The notes under the pieces are model-generated. The model was not told the DNA's origin. It saw nothing but the letters and a program-made list of their open reading frames with translations, and ran no database searches. A DNA stretch of 64,000 nucleotides from Pseudomonas sp. S09G 359 (GTDB taxonomy: Bacteria; Pseudomonadota; Gammaproteobacteria; Pseudomonadales; Pseudomonadaceae): the NCBI RefSeq assembly GCF_002843605.1, contig NZ_CP025263.1:1122501-1186500 (forward strand). The letters are read 5' to 3'. The position numbers were made by a program, and so were the translations under genes. Positions 25,392 to 34,944 of the stretch are shown here, one piece after another (position 1 is the stretch's first letter; each line of letters starts with the position of its first letter).

Positions 25392-26879
25392 TCAGAACTT
25401 CCAGATCACGTCGACAAAGGCGCGATGCATGTATGAGTCGACCTGGCTGCCATAGGCATCACCCGGCTTGAATACGCCGGCACGGAAGCGCACCAGGGCC
25501 GACGGTTCGTCGATCGACTGGCTCAGCGCGGCCGGCAGCAGGCCTTTCTTGAAGTACTTGGTGACCACCAGGTCCATCTCCTGACCGAGGTCCTTCTTAC
25601 CGTCTTCAAGGGGCAGGGAGGTGCTCGACAGGATTGCGCCGGTCACGTCGTCGGTGTTGTTCTGCACGGCATCGATACCGTTGCTGCCCACCGGCTTGTT
25701 GCCGTCGACGCGCCAGAACTTGTGGTACACGAGGCTAGCGTCGTAGTCCTCGCGCAGCTGCCAGGAACCGAACAGGCTCATGGACTGCATATTGTTCATC
25801 TCGCCACGAAAGGCTTCGCCGAAGCGGTGCACGCGGGATTGGGTGCCGGTCCAGTTCGAACGGTTGCTTTGCAGGCCGTTCTGTTCGTACTCGGCGCTGG
25901 CGCGGGAGTAGGCCGCGCCCACTTGCCACTGCGGGTCAAGGCGCAGGCGGATACCCAGGTCGGTGGCCCAGCCATTCACGTCATCGCTGCGTTTGGCCTG
26001 GGCAGGGCGGCTGCCGTCGGCGGTCAGGGCGTTGACCGTGTCACGGTCGCCCTGCATGCCGGTGATGCTTGCCCAATAGTTGACGGTGTTGGTGTTGCGC
26101 CAGTTGTAGGCGTCGCTGTTGGCTTCGATGCCGAGCCAGGTCAGGTCGCCGTTCTCACGCTTGTCCAGCGAATCGGTGGCGACGCCCGGTTCAGGGTAGT
26201 CGAGCTTGCCGTCGTCATGGGTGTGGTGCGCACGCAGGCCGATCCACTGGCCGGGCGTCCACTGGTAGGCGGCGTCGGCGTAGAGGTGCTGGCGGTCCTT
26301 ATCCTTGGGCGACAGTTCCTTGAGGTCGGTGCGGTATTCGCTGAAACGCTCGGCAACGCCGACATTGGCCTTGAGCAGGGTGGTGTCGAAGGTCCAGTTC
26401 AGCGCTTCGATATTGGTGTCGCGCCATTGGCCGTCGTAATTGCGCAGGCGTTGGCGGCCGAGCTTGAGGATCTCGCCAGGGTAGGGCGTAAAGCCGCTGT
26501 AGCCGACCCAGAACTCACGCATGGCCAGGTAGTTTTTCTTGGCCTTGCGATCATTGTTGGTGGTCTGCTGGTTTTCGTCATCGGCCGACTGTTGCAGGGT
26601 GTCGGTCTCGATAATGTCGCTGGACACCACCGCCTGGCCCATGGCGTAGGCGCTCCACGCGCCGCTTTCGCCGTAGATCCACGGGCGCAGGTCGAGGCCG
26701 ATACCGTTGACGTCGCCGCCTTTTTGCGTGCCGAGGTCGCGGTCATCTTCGGACTGGGCGGTGGCTTTGACTTCCAGGCCGAAGTTCTTGGCTTCGGTCA
26801 GCGCGGCCAGGGTCGGGCACGACCACAGCAGGGCGAAGGTCAGGCCGATACCGGCCTTGACGAATGGGTTGAGCTTCAT
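25392..26879 (-). CDS. algE: AlgE, outer-membrane alginate export porin
   Basis: 495 residues. The signal peptide ([21 protein letters not shown]) is followed by an all-beta protein with alternating hydrophobic residues, matching the 18-stranded alginate porin family ([40 protein letters not shown]). It ends in Trp-Lys-Phe, the aromatic C-terminus recognised by the BAM complex. The TGA overlaps algG's first possible ATG, and its ATG overlaps the algK stop, so translation is coupled on both sides. Confidence 0.97.
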   Translation of the reverse strand: MKLNPFVKAGIGLTFALLWSCPTLAALTEAKNFGLEVKATAQSEDDRDLGTQKGGDVNGIGLDLRPWIYGESGAWSAYAMGQAVVSSDIIETDTLQQSADDENQQTTNNDRKAKKNYLAMREFWVGYSGFTPYPGEILKLGRQRLRNYDGQWRDTNIEALNWTFDTTLLKANVGVAERFSEYRTDLKELSPKDKDRQHLYADAAYQWTPGQWIGLRAHHTHDDGKLDYPEPGVATDSLDKRENGDLTWLGIEANSDAYNWRNTNTVNYWASITGMQGDRDTVNALTADGSRPAQAKRSDDVNGWATDLGIRLRLDPQWQVGAAYSRASAEYEQNGLQSNRSNWTGTQSRVHRFGEAFRGEMNNMQSMSLFGSWQLREDYDASLVYHKFWRVDGNKPVGSNGIDAVQNNTDDVTGAILSSTSLPLEDGKKDLGQEMDLVVTKYFKKGLLPAALSQSIDEPSALVRFRAGVFKPGDAYGSQVDSYMHRAFVDVIWKF

Positions 26880-28378
26880 AGGGATTCCTCACCTTCGTCT
26901 TCTTCATCCAGGGCGTGCAGTTGCAACGTGCTCTGGGCCAGGGTGCCGCGTGCGGCCAGTTCCTGTTGCACCAGGCGTTGGCCTTGGGCGCGTTGCTCTG
27001 GCGTCAAGGGCGCTTCGAGCTGGGTGGCCAGGTCAGTGGCCTCCGGCGTGTCCTGGGCTTTGGCCAACTGGCTGAAGACGTAAGCGTTCAATGGGTCGGG
27101 CTTGGTGCCCTTGCCTTGGGAAAACAATTGGGCGATGGCGAAGTCGGCGCTGTTCTGGCCGTTGCGCGCAGCGGTCAGCAGGTGGTCAAGGGCCTTTTGC
27201 GGGTAGACCTTGCCCAGGTAGCCACGGCGGTAGATCTGGCCGAGGTAGTAATCGGCGGCGACTTCCTTGCCCACGGCTTTTTCGAAGTGCGCTTCGGCCG
27301 CCTTGGCATCCGCCGGCACCCACTTGCCTTCGTAGTAGAGCTTGCCCAGCAGCAATTCAGCGCGCGGCTGGTCGGCAGCGCGGCCGTTGTCCAGGTACTT
27401 CATCATCTGGTCGACGTCGCCCAGTTCCGGGAAGTCGTAGAGCAGTTGCGCCAGGCTGACCCAGGAAGCAGGGTAGGCCGGGGCGATTTTTTCCAGCAGG
27501 GCCTGGGCGGTTTTTTCGTCCGGCGTACCGAGGCTGGCATCGCCGAGCACACGCGCCACACTGTCGACGCGCTGGGCGGTGACGGTGCCACGGCTGTAGC
27601 CGGCTTCCATCTGCTTGAGCAGCTCGGCCTGTTTTTCCGGCGCGGCTTGTTTCTGGTAGACCGTGGCCAATTCGACGTAGCAGATGTCGGTGGTATTCAG
27701 CGCGGCCTTGCAGATGCGCTCCACGTCATCCAGATGTTGGTCGTAGGTGTCCTGGGTGCGATACAGCAGCACCTGGGCCAGGCCGGCTTCCGGGTAACCG
27801 GCGGCCTGCCATTTGCTGATCTGCTGCTGGGCGTTCACGTTCGGGAAGCTGTGCGGGTATTGCAGGTACAGCATTGCCAGCGGGATCAGGGTGTTGCCTT
27901 CGCCATTGGCAAAGGCTTTTTTCAGCAGGCCTTCGGCTTCATGGTGCTCGGCTTCGGTGCTGCCTGGCTTGGCCACCAGCAGGCGACCCAGGCGCGCCTG
28001 GGCGCGCGGCGAGGTGTCGGCGGCCGCGCGGTAAGTGGCTTCGGCCTGCTTGATTTGCTCGGGGTCACGGGTACCCACCTGGATATCGGCCAGGCCCACT
28101 TGGGCCTCGCTGTAGCCCAGGTCTGCCAGCTGCTGGTAATTCTGCTGGGCGGTCACGGTGTCGCCGCGCTTGAGGGCTTCGTTGGCCAGGCGCTGGTCGG
28201 GCAGGCCAGCGCAACCGGCGAGGCTGACAGCAACAGCCAGCAGCGCTACAGGACCCATGTGGGAGCGGGCTTGCTCGCGAAGAGGGCGTACCAGTTGCTG
28301 CATGTGTTGGCTGACACACTGCTTTCGCGAGCAAGCCCGCTCCCACAGGGATAGCGGTGTATTTGGAGTAGGAGTCAT
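26876..28378 (-). CDS. algK: AlgK, outer-membrane lipoprotein with TPR/Sel1 repeats
   Basis: About 500 residues from ATG 28378 (GAGGA upstream; ATG 28387 also possible). The lipobox [10 protein letters not shown] is clear and the mature part is a TPR/Sel1-like superhelix ([29 protein letters not shown]), the AlgE-docking scaffold. The 5' end is unusual: a REPIN (28258-28346) lies in frame between the start and the signal-peptide core, so about 30 residues ([10 protein letters not shown]... to ...EQARSHM) come from repeat DNA. Translation might instead start at ATG 28303 ([11 protein letters not shown]), giving an Arg-rich n-region directly before the hydrophobic core, or at 28258 with no charged n-region. 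The body of the protein is complete. Confidence 0.93.
   Translation of the reverse strand: MTPTPNTPLSLWERACSRKQCVSQHMQQLVRPLREQARSHMGPVALLAVAVSLAGCAGLPDQRLANEALKRGDTVTAQQNYQQLADLGYSEAQVGLADIQVGTRDPEQIKQAEATYRAAADTSPRAQARLGRLLVAKPGSTEAEHHEAEGLLKKAFANGEGNTLIPLAMLYLQYPHSFPNVNAQQQISKWQAAGYPEAGLAQVLLYRTQDTYDQHLDDVERICKAALNTTDICYVELATVYQKQAAPEKQAELLKQMEAGYSRGTVTAQRVDSVARVLGDASLGTPDEKTAQALLEKIAPAYPASWVSLAQLLYDFPELGDVDQMMKYLDNGRAADQPRAELLLGKLYYEGKWVPADAKAAEAHFEKAVGKEVAADYYLGQIYRRGYLGKVYPQKALDHLLTAARNGQNSADFAIAQLFSQGKGTKPDPLNAYVFSQLAKAQDTPEATDLATQLEAPLTPEQRAQGQRLVQQELAARGTLAQSTLQLHALDEEDEGEESL
28258..28346. repeat. REPIN inserted within the 5' coding part of algK
   Basis: TGTGGGAGCGGGCTTGCTCG (from 28258) and its inverted copy CGAGCAAGCCCGCTCCCACA (to 28346) are intact arms, with a core carrying TGCATGTGTTGG. 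Read on the minus strand it is open in the algK frame without a stop. It sits between the translation start and the lipoprotein signal core. Confidence 0.92.
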
Positions 28379-28395
28379 CACAGGCATGTCCTCGC

Positions 28396-29562
28396 TTACA
28401 GACCGTGAGCCATGGCTTTATCGATCAGCCAGTTCAGGGACGGGCCACGGTCGCTGGTGACTTCCACCGGGCGGCCGGCGAAGGCGCTGTCCAGCGGTGC
28501 ATCCGGCTTGATCTGGACGCGGATGTCGGAAGACAGGTCGGCGCTGTTCAGGCTGGTGCTGCTGACGATGGTGCCGGTGCGCAGTTGTTCTTCGTCGGCC
28601 ACCTGGAAGCTCACCGGGGTACCTGGGCGCACGTCGGCGAACTGGCGATAGGTGAAGCGTGCTTCCACATTGGCCTGGCTGCCACGTGGCACCAGTTGGA
28701 AAATCACATCGCCTTTGCTGGCGTATTGGCCGTCGGCAACCATCTGTTGCGCCACCACGCAATCGCATGGGGAAGTCAGGGTGCCGGTCATTTGCTTGCC
28801 GAACAGTTCTTCAACCTTGGCCGGTTGCAACTGGTCTTCGTCCAGGTGGCCCTTGAGTACATCCAGCATGCTGGTGCTGAAGGTGGCCAATGGCGCGCCT
28901 TTGGCGGCCACCGCATCACCTTTGAGCAGGCTTTGCACGGTGCCGTCGCGCGGCATGGTCACGTTCATGCCGGGTACGCTGACCAGGCCCGCCTGGGCGT
29001 GGCTGACGAAGTACATGCCATACACCGACTTGAAGACAAAACCGAACGCGGCGAGGCCGACGATGAAGATCCCTGCGCTGAACACCACGGCGCGCATGCG
29101 ACCGAACGCGGTCATGCCGCTGCCGCCGTCCTTGACCTTGCGCGCCTTGGTGAAGTTGTCGCGTTGCAGGGTGGCGAGTACGTCGCCCATGGTCACGATG
29201 TCACCGGACAAGTGCGAGGTGATCAGGTGGCGCAGGGTGGAAATATCCTGTTGTTCCAGGTTCTGGAACTGGCAACCGGTGCGGCCGCTCTGGCGGTCGT
29301 AGGAGCGGATCTGCAGCTCAACGTCCATCGCCAGGCCGAGGTTATCGATGACGAATTGCAGGCGGCCCTTGTGCACTTCACCCACGGTCAGCGGCTGGGT
29401 GGCGGTGAACGCCAGGCCGCCGGCGGACAGGTCGATCACCCGTGCTTCGGTCTGGGTGCGGTCGGTGTTGAAGAAGCGCAGCTTGGCCGGGATTTTGACC
29501 CGGGCATGTTGGCGCTGGGCTTCGGATTCGTGGACAACATTGGCGTTTACTTGGCTGTTCAT
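28396..29562 (-). CDS. alg44: Alg44, c-di-GMP-binding (PilZ) alginate co-polymerase
   Basis: 388 residues. The N-terminal PilZ domain has both c-di-GMP motifs: Arg-x-x-x-Arg in RQHARVKIPA (about 17-21) and DLSAGGLAF (about 44-52). One membrane helix follows (AVVFSAGIFIVGLAAFGFVF, about 160-180), then a periplasmic HlyD-like adaptor domain (PGMNVTMPRDGTVQSLLKGD; GTLTSPCDCVVAQQMVADGQ). It switches on Alg8 when c-di-GMP is bound. Good ribosome binding site AAGGAA. Confidence 0.97.
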   Translation of the reverse strand: MNSQVNANVVHESEAQRQHARVKIPAKLRFFNTDRTQTEARVIDLSAGGLAFTATQPLTVGEVHKGRLQFVIDNLGLAMDVELQIRSYDRQSGRTGCQFQNLEQQDISTLRHLITSHLSGDIVTMGDVLATLQRDNFTKARKVKDGGSGMTAFGRMRAVVFSAGIFIVGLAAFGFVFKSVYGMYFVSHAQAGLVSVPGMNVTMPRDGTVQSLLKGDAVAAKGAPLATFSTSMLDVLKGHLDEDQLQPAKVEELFGKQMTGTLTSPCDCVVAQQMVADGQYASKGDVIFQLVPRGSQANVEARFTYRQFADVRPGTPVSFQVADEEQLRTGTIVSSTSLNSADLSSDIRVQIKPDAPLDSAFAGRPVEVTSDRGPSLNWLIDKAMAHGL

Positions 29563-29599
29563 CAGGGCAATTCCTTAAGTTAATTCAGGCTTGGCAGGG

Positions 29600-31081
29600 T
29601 CAGACCATCATCAGCAACACGGCAACGAAGATGCTGCCGGCGGAGAAGGTCATGGTCCGAGACGACCAGGTGTTGAACCAACGTTGAAAGCTGGCCAAAT
29701 CGCGGGTCAGTTTGGTGTCCTGGCGGGTCCAGGACTGTTGATCAAGGCGGAAGAACACGTAGATCTTCACCAGTGCGCCCATGATCTGGTTGTAATAGAG
29801 AATCACCGGGTACGCCGGGCCGATCTTGTGGCCGGAGCACGACAGCAGCAGGGTGAGAATCAGGCGGGTGATGCCGATCCACAGCAGGTACGCGAGGATG
29901 AATGCGCCGCCGTACTTGAAGGTGGCGATGATCGCCACGGTCAGGCCGAGCAGGGAGGTCCACATCGACACACGCTGGTCGAACAGCACCACGCTGGTGA
30001 ACAGGCCCAGGCGGCGTACGCCCAGCCCGAGGGCGCGGGAGTTCTGGCGCAGGTTGTTGCCGTACCAGCGGAACATCAGCTTGCGGCTGGCCTTGATAAA
30101 GCTCTTTTCCGGCGGGTGTTCCACGGTGTTGATCGCGGCGTCCGGCACGTAGAAGGTGTCGTAGCCCAGGCGCATCAGGCTGAACCAGCTGGACTTGTCA
30201 TCGCCGGTCAGGAACTTGAAGCGGCCCAGGCGCCAGTGTTGCAGCGAGTCGCTTTCCACGTCGGCGATAAAGCCCGGGTCGGTGACGACGCTGGCACGGA
30301 ACACCGACATGCGACCGGTCATGGTCAGCACGCGCTTGGACAGGGCCATGGAGCACATGTTGATGTGGCGTTGGGCGAAGCGCAGCTTGTGCCATTCGCT
30401 CATGATGTAGCCGCCGCGCACTTCGCAGAACTCGTTGGTGGTCAGGCCGCCGACATTGCCGAACAGTTGGAACCACGGCACGGTCTTGCGCACGACGCCT
30501 TCGGCGAGCACGGTGTCGCCGTCGATCACCGCCACTACCGCACGGTCATCCGGCAGGTGGCGGGAGATGGCGCGAAAGCCAAAGGCCAGGCCGTCACGTT
30601 TGCCGGTACCGGCGATGCGCACGAAGTCGAGCTTCACGTGCTCCGGCGGGTTCATGCGTTCCCACAGGCTCTTCACCAGCAGCTCATCGGACATTTCCAC
30701 CAGCGAGCAGACCACCGTGGTCGGGAAACCACATTCGATCGCTTCACGGATCACCGAGCTGTAGACCTGCGCGGTGGTCAGCGCGTCGATACGAAAACTG
30801 GTGACCATCAGGAACACATGGGACGGGTCGGCGGCCTTGCCCAGCTTGCGCACTTTGCGGCGCAGGTGCGGGTAGACCACGTACAGGAACAGCATGCCGC
30901 GAAAGAAATGCGTAGCACCCATCGAGTAGCGCCAGATACCGACGGCGCCAATCAGGAAAATAAAATTCTTCGACTCGGAGTCGAACGTACTCGCCGGCAA
31001 CAGCAGGGCGAGACCCATCAGCAGGCTGAGGAAGAACAGCCAACCGGCGGATTGCAGTAGTACGTGTTTTAACTTGGACAT
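29600..31081 (-). CDS. alg8: Alg8, alginate polymerase (family-2 glycosyltransferase)
   Basis: 493 residues from the second possible ATG (31081, MSKLKHVLL), which aligns with the known P. aeruginosa start; the ATG at 31090 has no better site. Membrane helices at both ends flank a cytoplasmic GT2 domain with the UDP/GDP-sugar and metal-binding DGD at 187-189, the TGDD catalytic motif at 292-295 and RWYGNN (QxxRW-like) at 338-343. It polymerises GDP-mannuronate into polymannuronate at the inner membrane under control of Alg44. Confidence 0.97.
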   Translation of the reverse strand: MSKLKHVLLQSAGWLFFLSLLMGLALLLPASTFDSESKNFIFLIGAVGIWRYSMGATHFFRGMLFLYVVYPHLRRKVRKLGKAADPSHVFLMVTSFRIDALTTAQVYSSVIREAIECGFPTTVVCSLVEMSDELLVKSLWERMNPPEHVKLDFVRIAGTGKRDGLAFGFRAISRHLPDDRAVVAVIDGDTVLAEGVVRKTVPWFQLFGNVGGLTTNEFCEVRGGYIMSEWHKLRFAQRHINMCSMALSKRVLTMTGRMSVFRASVVTDPGFIADVESDSLQHWRLGRFKFLTGDDKSSWFSLMRLGYDTFYVPDAAINTVEHPPEKSFIKASRKLMFRWYGNNLRQNSRALGLGVRRLGLFTSVVLFDQRVSMWTSLLGLTVAIIATFKYGGAFILAYLLWIGITRLILTLLLSCSGHKIGPAYPVILYYNQIMGALVKIYVFFRLDQQSWTRQDTKLTRDLASFQRWFNTWSSRTMTFSAGSIFVAVLLMMV

Positions 31082-31164
31082 AAGCGTCATCCGAAGGTGA
31101 AGAAGGCTCCGCGCTGCACGTGCTGGGGATCAGGACACGTGCAGCGCGAAACTTGCCGTTGCTG

Positions 31165-32481
31165 TTACCAGCAAATGCCTTCGGTACGGCCAGTCGCACA
31201 GGTGGCCTTGGACATGAAGCCCACCAGGTCGATGACTTGCTTGCCGTGCGGTGCGTTCTGCGCCAGGGCACGGAATTTCTCATCGCGGTTGCCCAGGATG
31301 ATCACGTCGGAGTTGTTGATCACTGCGTCGAAATCGGAGTTGAGCAGGGACGACACGTGCGGGATTTTCCCCTCGATGTAGTCCTTGTTCGCGCCGTGGA
31401 CACGGGCGTACTCGACGTTGCTGTCGTAGATGCTCAGGTCGAAGCCCTTGCCGATCAGCATTTCCGCCAGCTCCACCAGCGGGCTTTCGCGCAGGTCGTC
31501 GGTACCGGCCTTGAAGCTCAGGCCCAGCAGGGCGACTTTGCGTTTGTCGTGGCTGGAAACGATGTCGAAGGCGTTTTGCACTTGGGATTCGTTGCTGCGC
31601 ATCAGCGAGTTGAGCAGCGGCGCTTCCACGTCCAGGGAACTGGCGCGGTAGGTCAGGGCGCGCACGTCTTTAGGCAGGCACGAGCCGCCGAACGCGAAGC
31701 CTGGGCGCATGTAGTACTGGGACAGGTTGAGGGTCTTGTCCTGGCAGACCACTTCCATCACTTCACGACCATCGACGCCGACGGCCTTGGCGATGTTGCC
31801 GATCTCATTGGCGAAAGTGACCTTGGTGGCGTGCCACACGTTGCAGGTGTACTTGATCATTTCGGCAACGGCGATGTCCTTGCGGATGATCGGTGCGTCG
31901 AGTTCTTCGTACAGGGATTGCAGGACGTCGCCGGAGGCTTTGTCGAACTCGCCGATGACGGTCATCGGTGGCAGGTCGTAGTCAGCGATGGCGGTGGATT
32001 CACGCAGGAATTCCGGGTTGACCGCGACGCCGAAGTCGACGCCGGCTTTCTTGCCGGAGCAGTCTTCGAGGATCGGGATCACCACGTTGGCCACGGTACC
32101 CGGCAACACGGTGCTGCGAACGACGACGGTGTGGCGGGTGGTTTTGTCACGCAGCACAAAACCGATCTCGCGGCACACGGCTTCAATGTAATCGAGTTCC
32201 AGGTCGCCGTTTTTCTTGCTCGGCGTGCCGACGCAGATCATCGACAGGTCGGTATCGCGGATGGCGTCGGCGAAGTTGGTGGTGCCACGCAGCCGGCCGG
32301 TTTCGATACCCTGGCTCAACAGCTCGCCCAGACCCGGTTCAACGATTGGCGATTTGCCTGCATTGATCAGGTCGATCTTATCCTTGGAAATGTCTACGCC
32401 GACCACTTCGTGGCCACGGGCAGACAGGCAACCGGCACAGACTGCGCCAACGTAACCCAAACCAAATATGCTGATGCGCAT
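31165..32481 (-). CDS. algD: AlgD, GDP-mannose 6-dehydrogenase
   Basis: 438 residues. It oxidises GDP-mannose to GDP-mannuronate with two NAD+, the committed step of alginate synthesis. The NAD-binding start RISIFGLGYVGAVCAGCLS is followed by the central and C-terminal UDP-glucose/GDP-mannose dehydrogenase domains, with the nucleophile Cys268 in GFAFGGSCLPKDVRAL at the same number as in P. aeruginosa. It is the first gene of the twelve-gene operon; transcription should start about 480 nt upstream at an AlgU-type promoter. Confidence 0.98.
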   Translation of the reverse strand: MRISIFGLGYVGAVCAGCLSARGHEVVGVDISKDKIDLINAGKSPIVEPGLGELLSQGIETGRLRGTTNFADAIRDTDLSMICVGTPSKKNGDLELDYIEAVCREIGFVLRDKTTRHTVVVRSTVLPGTVANVVIPILEDCSGKKAGVDFGVAVNPEFLRESTAIADYDLPPMTVIGEFDKASGDVLQSLYEELDAPIIRKDIAVAEMIKYTCNVWHATKVTFANEIGNIAKAVGVDGREVMEVVCQDKTLNLSQYYMRPGFAFGGSCLPKDVRALTYRASSLDVEAPLLNSLMRSNESQVQNAFDIVSSHDKRKVALLGLSFKAGTDDLRESPLVELAEMLIGKGFDLSIYDSNVEYARVHGANKDYIEGKIPHVSSLLNSDFDAVINNSDVIILGNRDEKFRALAQNAPHGKQVIDLVGFMSKATCATGRTEGICW

Positions 32482-32968
32482 CGCATTTACCTCTTTGTCA
32501 CTGAAGACGATATTAAAATCACGCCATTAGATGGCTGGAGTTCATGTTTGCAAGCGTCACAAATGCCACGGAAGTTAGGCGAATAGACGCCGACTTACCG
32601 CGTATTGGCATGTTAAATAGTGAGTGACTAACTATTGCACTCAAGTTGTGCGCAACGTGGCCTTGTTATTGGGGCTTGCCCTCAAATGCAGCCAGCCTTC
32701 CTGGGGGAAGGGCCTGACGCCGGCGCCGTAGAGTCTTGATAAAGGCTGTGAGCCCTTATTTATCAATATCTTGAGCGTTAGCACCGACACATTTGGGTAA
32801 GCGCTGCCTTGGCCTATAGGGGATAGCAATTAGTCCTTATCGCCGCCCTCAACTCATATCAGTTGATGATGTGACCCATGAGTCAAAGTTGATGGGGCAA
32901 CTTCGCTACTTCCTTGGGTCGTTATGTAAGTCATCTCTTACAGGAACAGAGAATTTCGTTACCGGTGG

Positions 32969-32996
32969 TATGAGCGGCGCTTTCAGGTGAAGTTCC
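32969..32996 (-). promoter_or_regulatory. AlgU (sigma-22/RpoE-type) promoter of the alginate operon
   Basis: On the minus strand GGAACTT (32996-32990) is followed after 16 bases by TCATA (32973-32969). This fits the envelope-stress sigma consensus GAACTT-N16/17-TCnnA, and compares with GGAACTT-N17-TCCTA at P. aeruginosa algD. Position and orientation fit control of algD. Confidence 0.65.
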
Positions 32997-33119
32997 TGGC
33001 CGCTCATCCTGTTCTTGGAAATTTCTTGAAATATTAGGCAAGATGGCACTAGTACTATATTGATAGCACTTGCTATTTGGGCCAGTAGTTGCAGGGAGTT
33101 GGCGCGCAGGGATAGTTTT

Positions 33120-33175
33120 GTGCCACTACTGATTAAAAAAAGTGGTGCCACTACGAAAAAAAACGACGAATGTCG
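33120..33175. promoter_or_regulatory. repeats and candidate regulator sites far upstream of algD
   Basis: Two direct copies of GTGCCACTAC start at 33120 and 33145, separated by an A-run (GATTAAAAAA). The second overlaps the palindrome AGTGGTGCCACT. A further short palindrome (CGAC-GAAT-GTCG, 33164-33175) resembles half of an AlgR box. The A-tracts would favour bending. Confidence 0.3.
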
Positions 33176-33255
33176 AGTGAAAGAAATGTTAGATAGGTGT
33201 AAGGATGTTTTTTGACGCCAAAATAATGACGATTGTTGGTGTGAAATGCAGATGA

Positions 33256-33289
33256 AAATGTGGGAGGGGCTTGCCCCCTCCCGCATTTG
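33256..33289 (-). terminator. REP-derived hairpin after yaaA, terminator-like
   Basis: ATGTGGGAGGGG and CCCCTCCCGCAT form a long GC stem with a small loop. On the minus strand, downstream of yaaA, it is followed by TTTTC, so it could end the yaaA transcript before the algD control region. Only a single REP palindrome is present, not a full REPIN. Confidence 0.6.
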
Positions 33290-33321
33290 ATCTCTAGTGT
33301 CTGTGAGAGCGGAGCAGGGCC

Positions 33322-34101
33322 TTATTCCGGTGCGTGATCGCGCAGAAACACCAGGTTGTCGGGTTTGGACTGCTCTGCATTGAAGCGATAACCCTGCACA
33401 TCGAACTGCTTGAGCTTGGCCGGGTCGTTGATGCGTTCTTCGATCACGAAGCGGCTCATCATGCCTCGGGCCTTTTTCGCGTAGAAGCTGATGATTTTGT
33501 ACTGGCCGTTCTTCAGGTCCTTGAACTCGGTGTTGATGATCCGTGCGTTCAGGGCTGGGCGTTTGACCGCCGAGAAATATTCGTTGGAGGCGAGGTTGAG
33601 CAGCACGTCGTCGCCTTGCTCGGCCAGGGCCTCGTTGAGCCACTCGCTGATGCGGGTGCCCCAGAACGCGTACAGGTCCTTGCCACGGGCGTTGGCCAGT
33701 TTGGTGCCCATCTCCAGGCGATACGGCATCATCAGGTCCAGGGGGCGCAGCAGGCCGTACAGGCCTGAGAGCATGCGCAGGTGGTCCTGGGCGTAGCTGA
33801 AGTCGGCGTCGCTGAAGGTTTCGGCGTTGAGGCCGGTGTAGACGTCACCCTTGAACGCCAGCAGTGCCGGCTTGGCGTTGGCGGGGGTGAAGTCGGGGGT
33901 CCAGCTGCCGAAGCGCGCGGCGTTAAGGCCGCCGATTTTATCGGAGACGTGCATCAACTCGCTGATTTGCGCTGGGGTCAGTTCGCGTAATTGTTCGATC
34001 AGCTCCTGGGAGTGGTCGAGGTATTGCGGCTGGGTGAAGCGCGGGGTTGCCGGTTTTGACTCGAAATCGAGGGTTTTGGCGGGGGAAATCACCATCAGCA
34101 T
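33322..34101 (-). CDS. yaaA: YaaA, peroxide-stress DUF328 protein
   Basis: 259 residues from ATG 34101 ([20 protein letters not shown] eight bases upstream); codons further up are not used. The family is well marked by [34 protein letters not shown] and the C-terminal [14 protein letters not shown]. coli YaaA lowers intracellular free iron under peroxide stress and binds DNA; the same role is likely. Transcribed away from the inverted-repeat island. Confidence 0.95.
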   Translation of the reverse strand: MLMVISPAKTLDFESKPATPRFTQPQYLDHSQELIEQLRELTPAQISELMHVSDKIGGLNAARFGSWTPDFTPANAKPALLAFKGDVYTGLNAETFSDADFSYAQDHLRMLSGLYGLLRPLDLMMPYRLEMGTKLANARGKDLYAFWGTRISEWLNEALAEQGDDVLLNLASNEYFSAVKRPALNARIINTEFKDLKNGQYKIISFYAKKARGMMSRFVIEERINDPAKLKQFDVQGYRFNAEQSKPDNLVFLRDHAPE

Positions 34102-34175
34102 GAGGTTGGCTCCTGGAATCGTGGGGGGGATTCTAGGGGGTTGGGGCGTTTGACTCCACCTATGGTGGTGATAGG

Positions 34176-34898
34176 GGGTGGAGTACATATCCGTTTCTGC
34201 GGTAACGGCTGCTTATGGTTCCGCTCTTACAGCGGGTCACTTTTGGAAGGACCCAAAAGTAACCAAAAGGTCCTCGCCCCACCACTCGGCACCTCGCTTA
34301 GGCTCGGTGTGCCCGTAATCCGACAGTGATTTGGGGGGCCGCCGCCACGCGCCATCCATGGCGCGGGGCGGCTAAACCGGCATCCCTGCCGGTTTACCCC
34401 CCAAATCACTGTCGAATTCCGGCCAGCGTGGTTGACGGGGCGATTTCAGATCAAAATCAAAAGCCAAAGCAGATCAAAAGCAGGGCACGGCGGCCTAGTA
34501 GCCGACCTGAGTGGTTAGATCAAAAGCGTTTTTGCTTTGCTTTGTTTTTGCTGTGGCCCTTACATCCTTTGCGCTGACGAAGTCAGCGGTCTTTTGATCT
34601 GCGCTTTTGATCGTGATCTTGATCTTGATCTTAGGCGCCCCGTTAAACACGCTGGCCGAACGCAGGCTTGAATCCGTGGGTAACCCGGCAGGACGCCGGG
34701 TTAGCCGCGATGGGCCAAGGATGGCCCATGGCGGCGGCCCACGGATTCAAGCCGGAGTGAGGGCACACCGAGCCTAAGCGAGGTGCCGAGTGTTGGGGCA
34801 AGAGCCCTTTTGGTTACTTTTGGGGCTCTTTTCCAAAAGTGACCCGCCGTAAGGGCGGAACCATAAGCCGCCGTTACCGCAGCAACGGATATACACCC
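34176..34898. repeat. gene-free island bounded by large inverted repeats
   Basis: Two imperfect inverted arms of about 138 bp (34176-34314 and 34761-34898) bound this island. Each contains ATATCCGTT, CGGTAACGGC, ATGGTTCCGC, CACTTTTGGAA/AAG and GCACCTCGCTTAGGCTCGGT. Inside are nested palindromes: CGACAGTGATTTGGGGGG...CCCCCCAAATCACTGTCG (34320-34337/34398-34415), GGCTTGAATCCGTGGG...CCCACGGATTCAAGCC (about 34667-34753), and direct GATCAAAAGC and GATCTTGATCTT repeats. No ORF looks coding. Comparable large dispersed repeats are known from P. fluorescens genomes. It separates yaaA from the deacetylase gene. Confidence 0.8.
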
Positions 34899-34944
34899 GA
34901 TCATCGGCTATAGTGCCCGCCAACTCTGCAAAGGAAGCCCCTGC

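Larger units (their letters stand above)
32482..33255. other. long regulatory region upstream of algD
   Basis: No gene is supported in this stretch; an ORF that enters it from the yaaA side is out of frame with yaaA. It contains an AlgU-type promoter (32969-32996), implying an untranslated leader of about 480 nt for the alginate mRNA, and an AT-rich far-upstream part. There, GTGCCACTAC occurs twice 25 bp apart (33120 and 33145), AGTGGTGCCACT is a palindrome (33141-33152), and CGACATTCGTCG (minus strand, 33164-33175) partly matches the AlgR core TTCGTC. In P. aeruginosa, algD is controlled by far-upstream AlgR, AmrZ and IHF sites, so these are reasonable candidates. Confidence 0.5.

Noticed and set aside
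32906-33643. Minus-strand ORF of 245 codons reaching into the algD control region
   Set aside because: It overlaps yaaA out of frame and continues into AT-rich non-coding DNA; no motif or ribosome binding site.
34176-34898. Inverted repeats as an insertion sequence
   Set aside because: No transposase-like ORF and no evident target-site duplication; kept as a repeat island instead.
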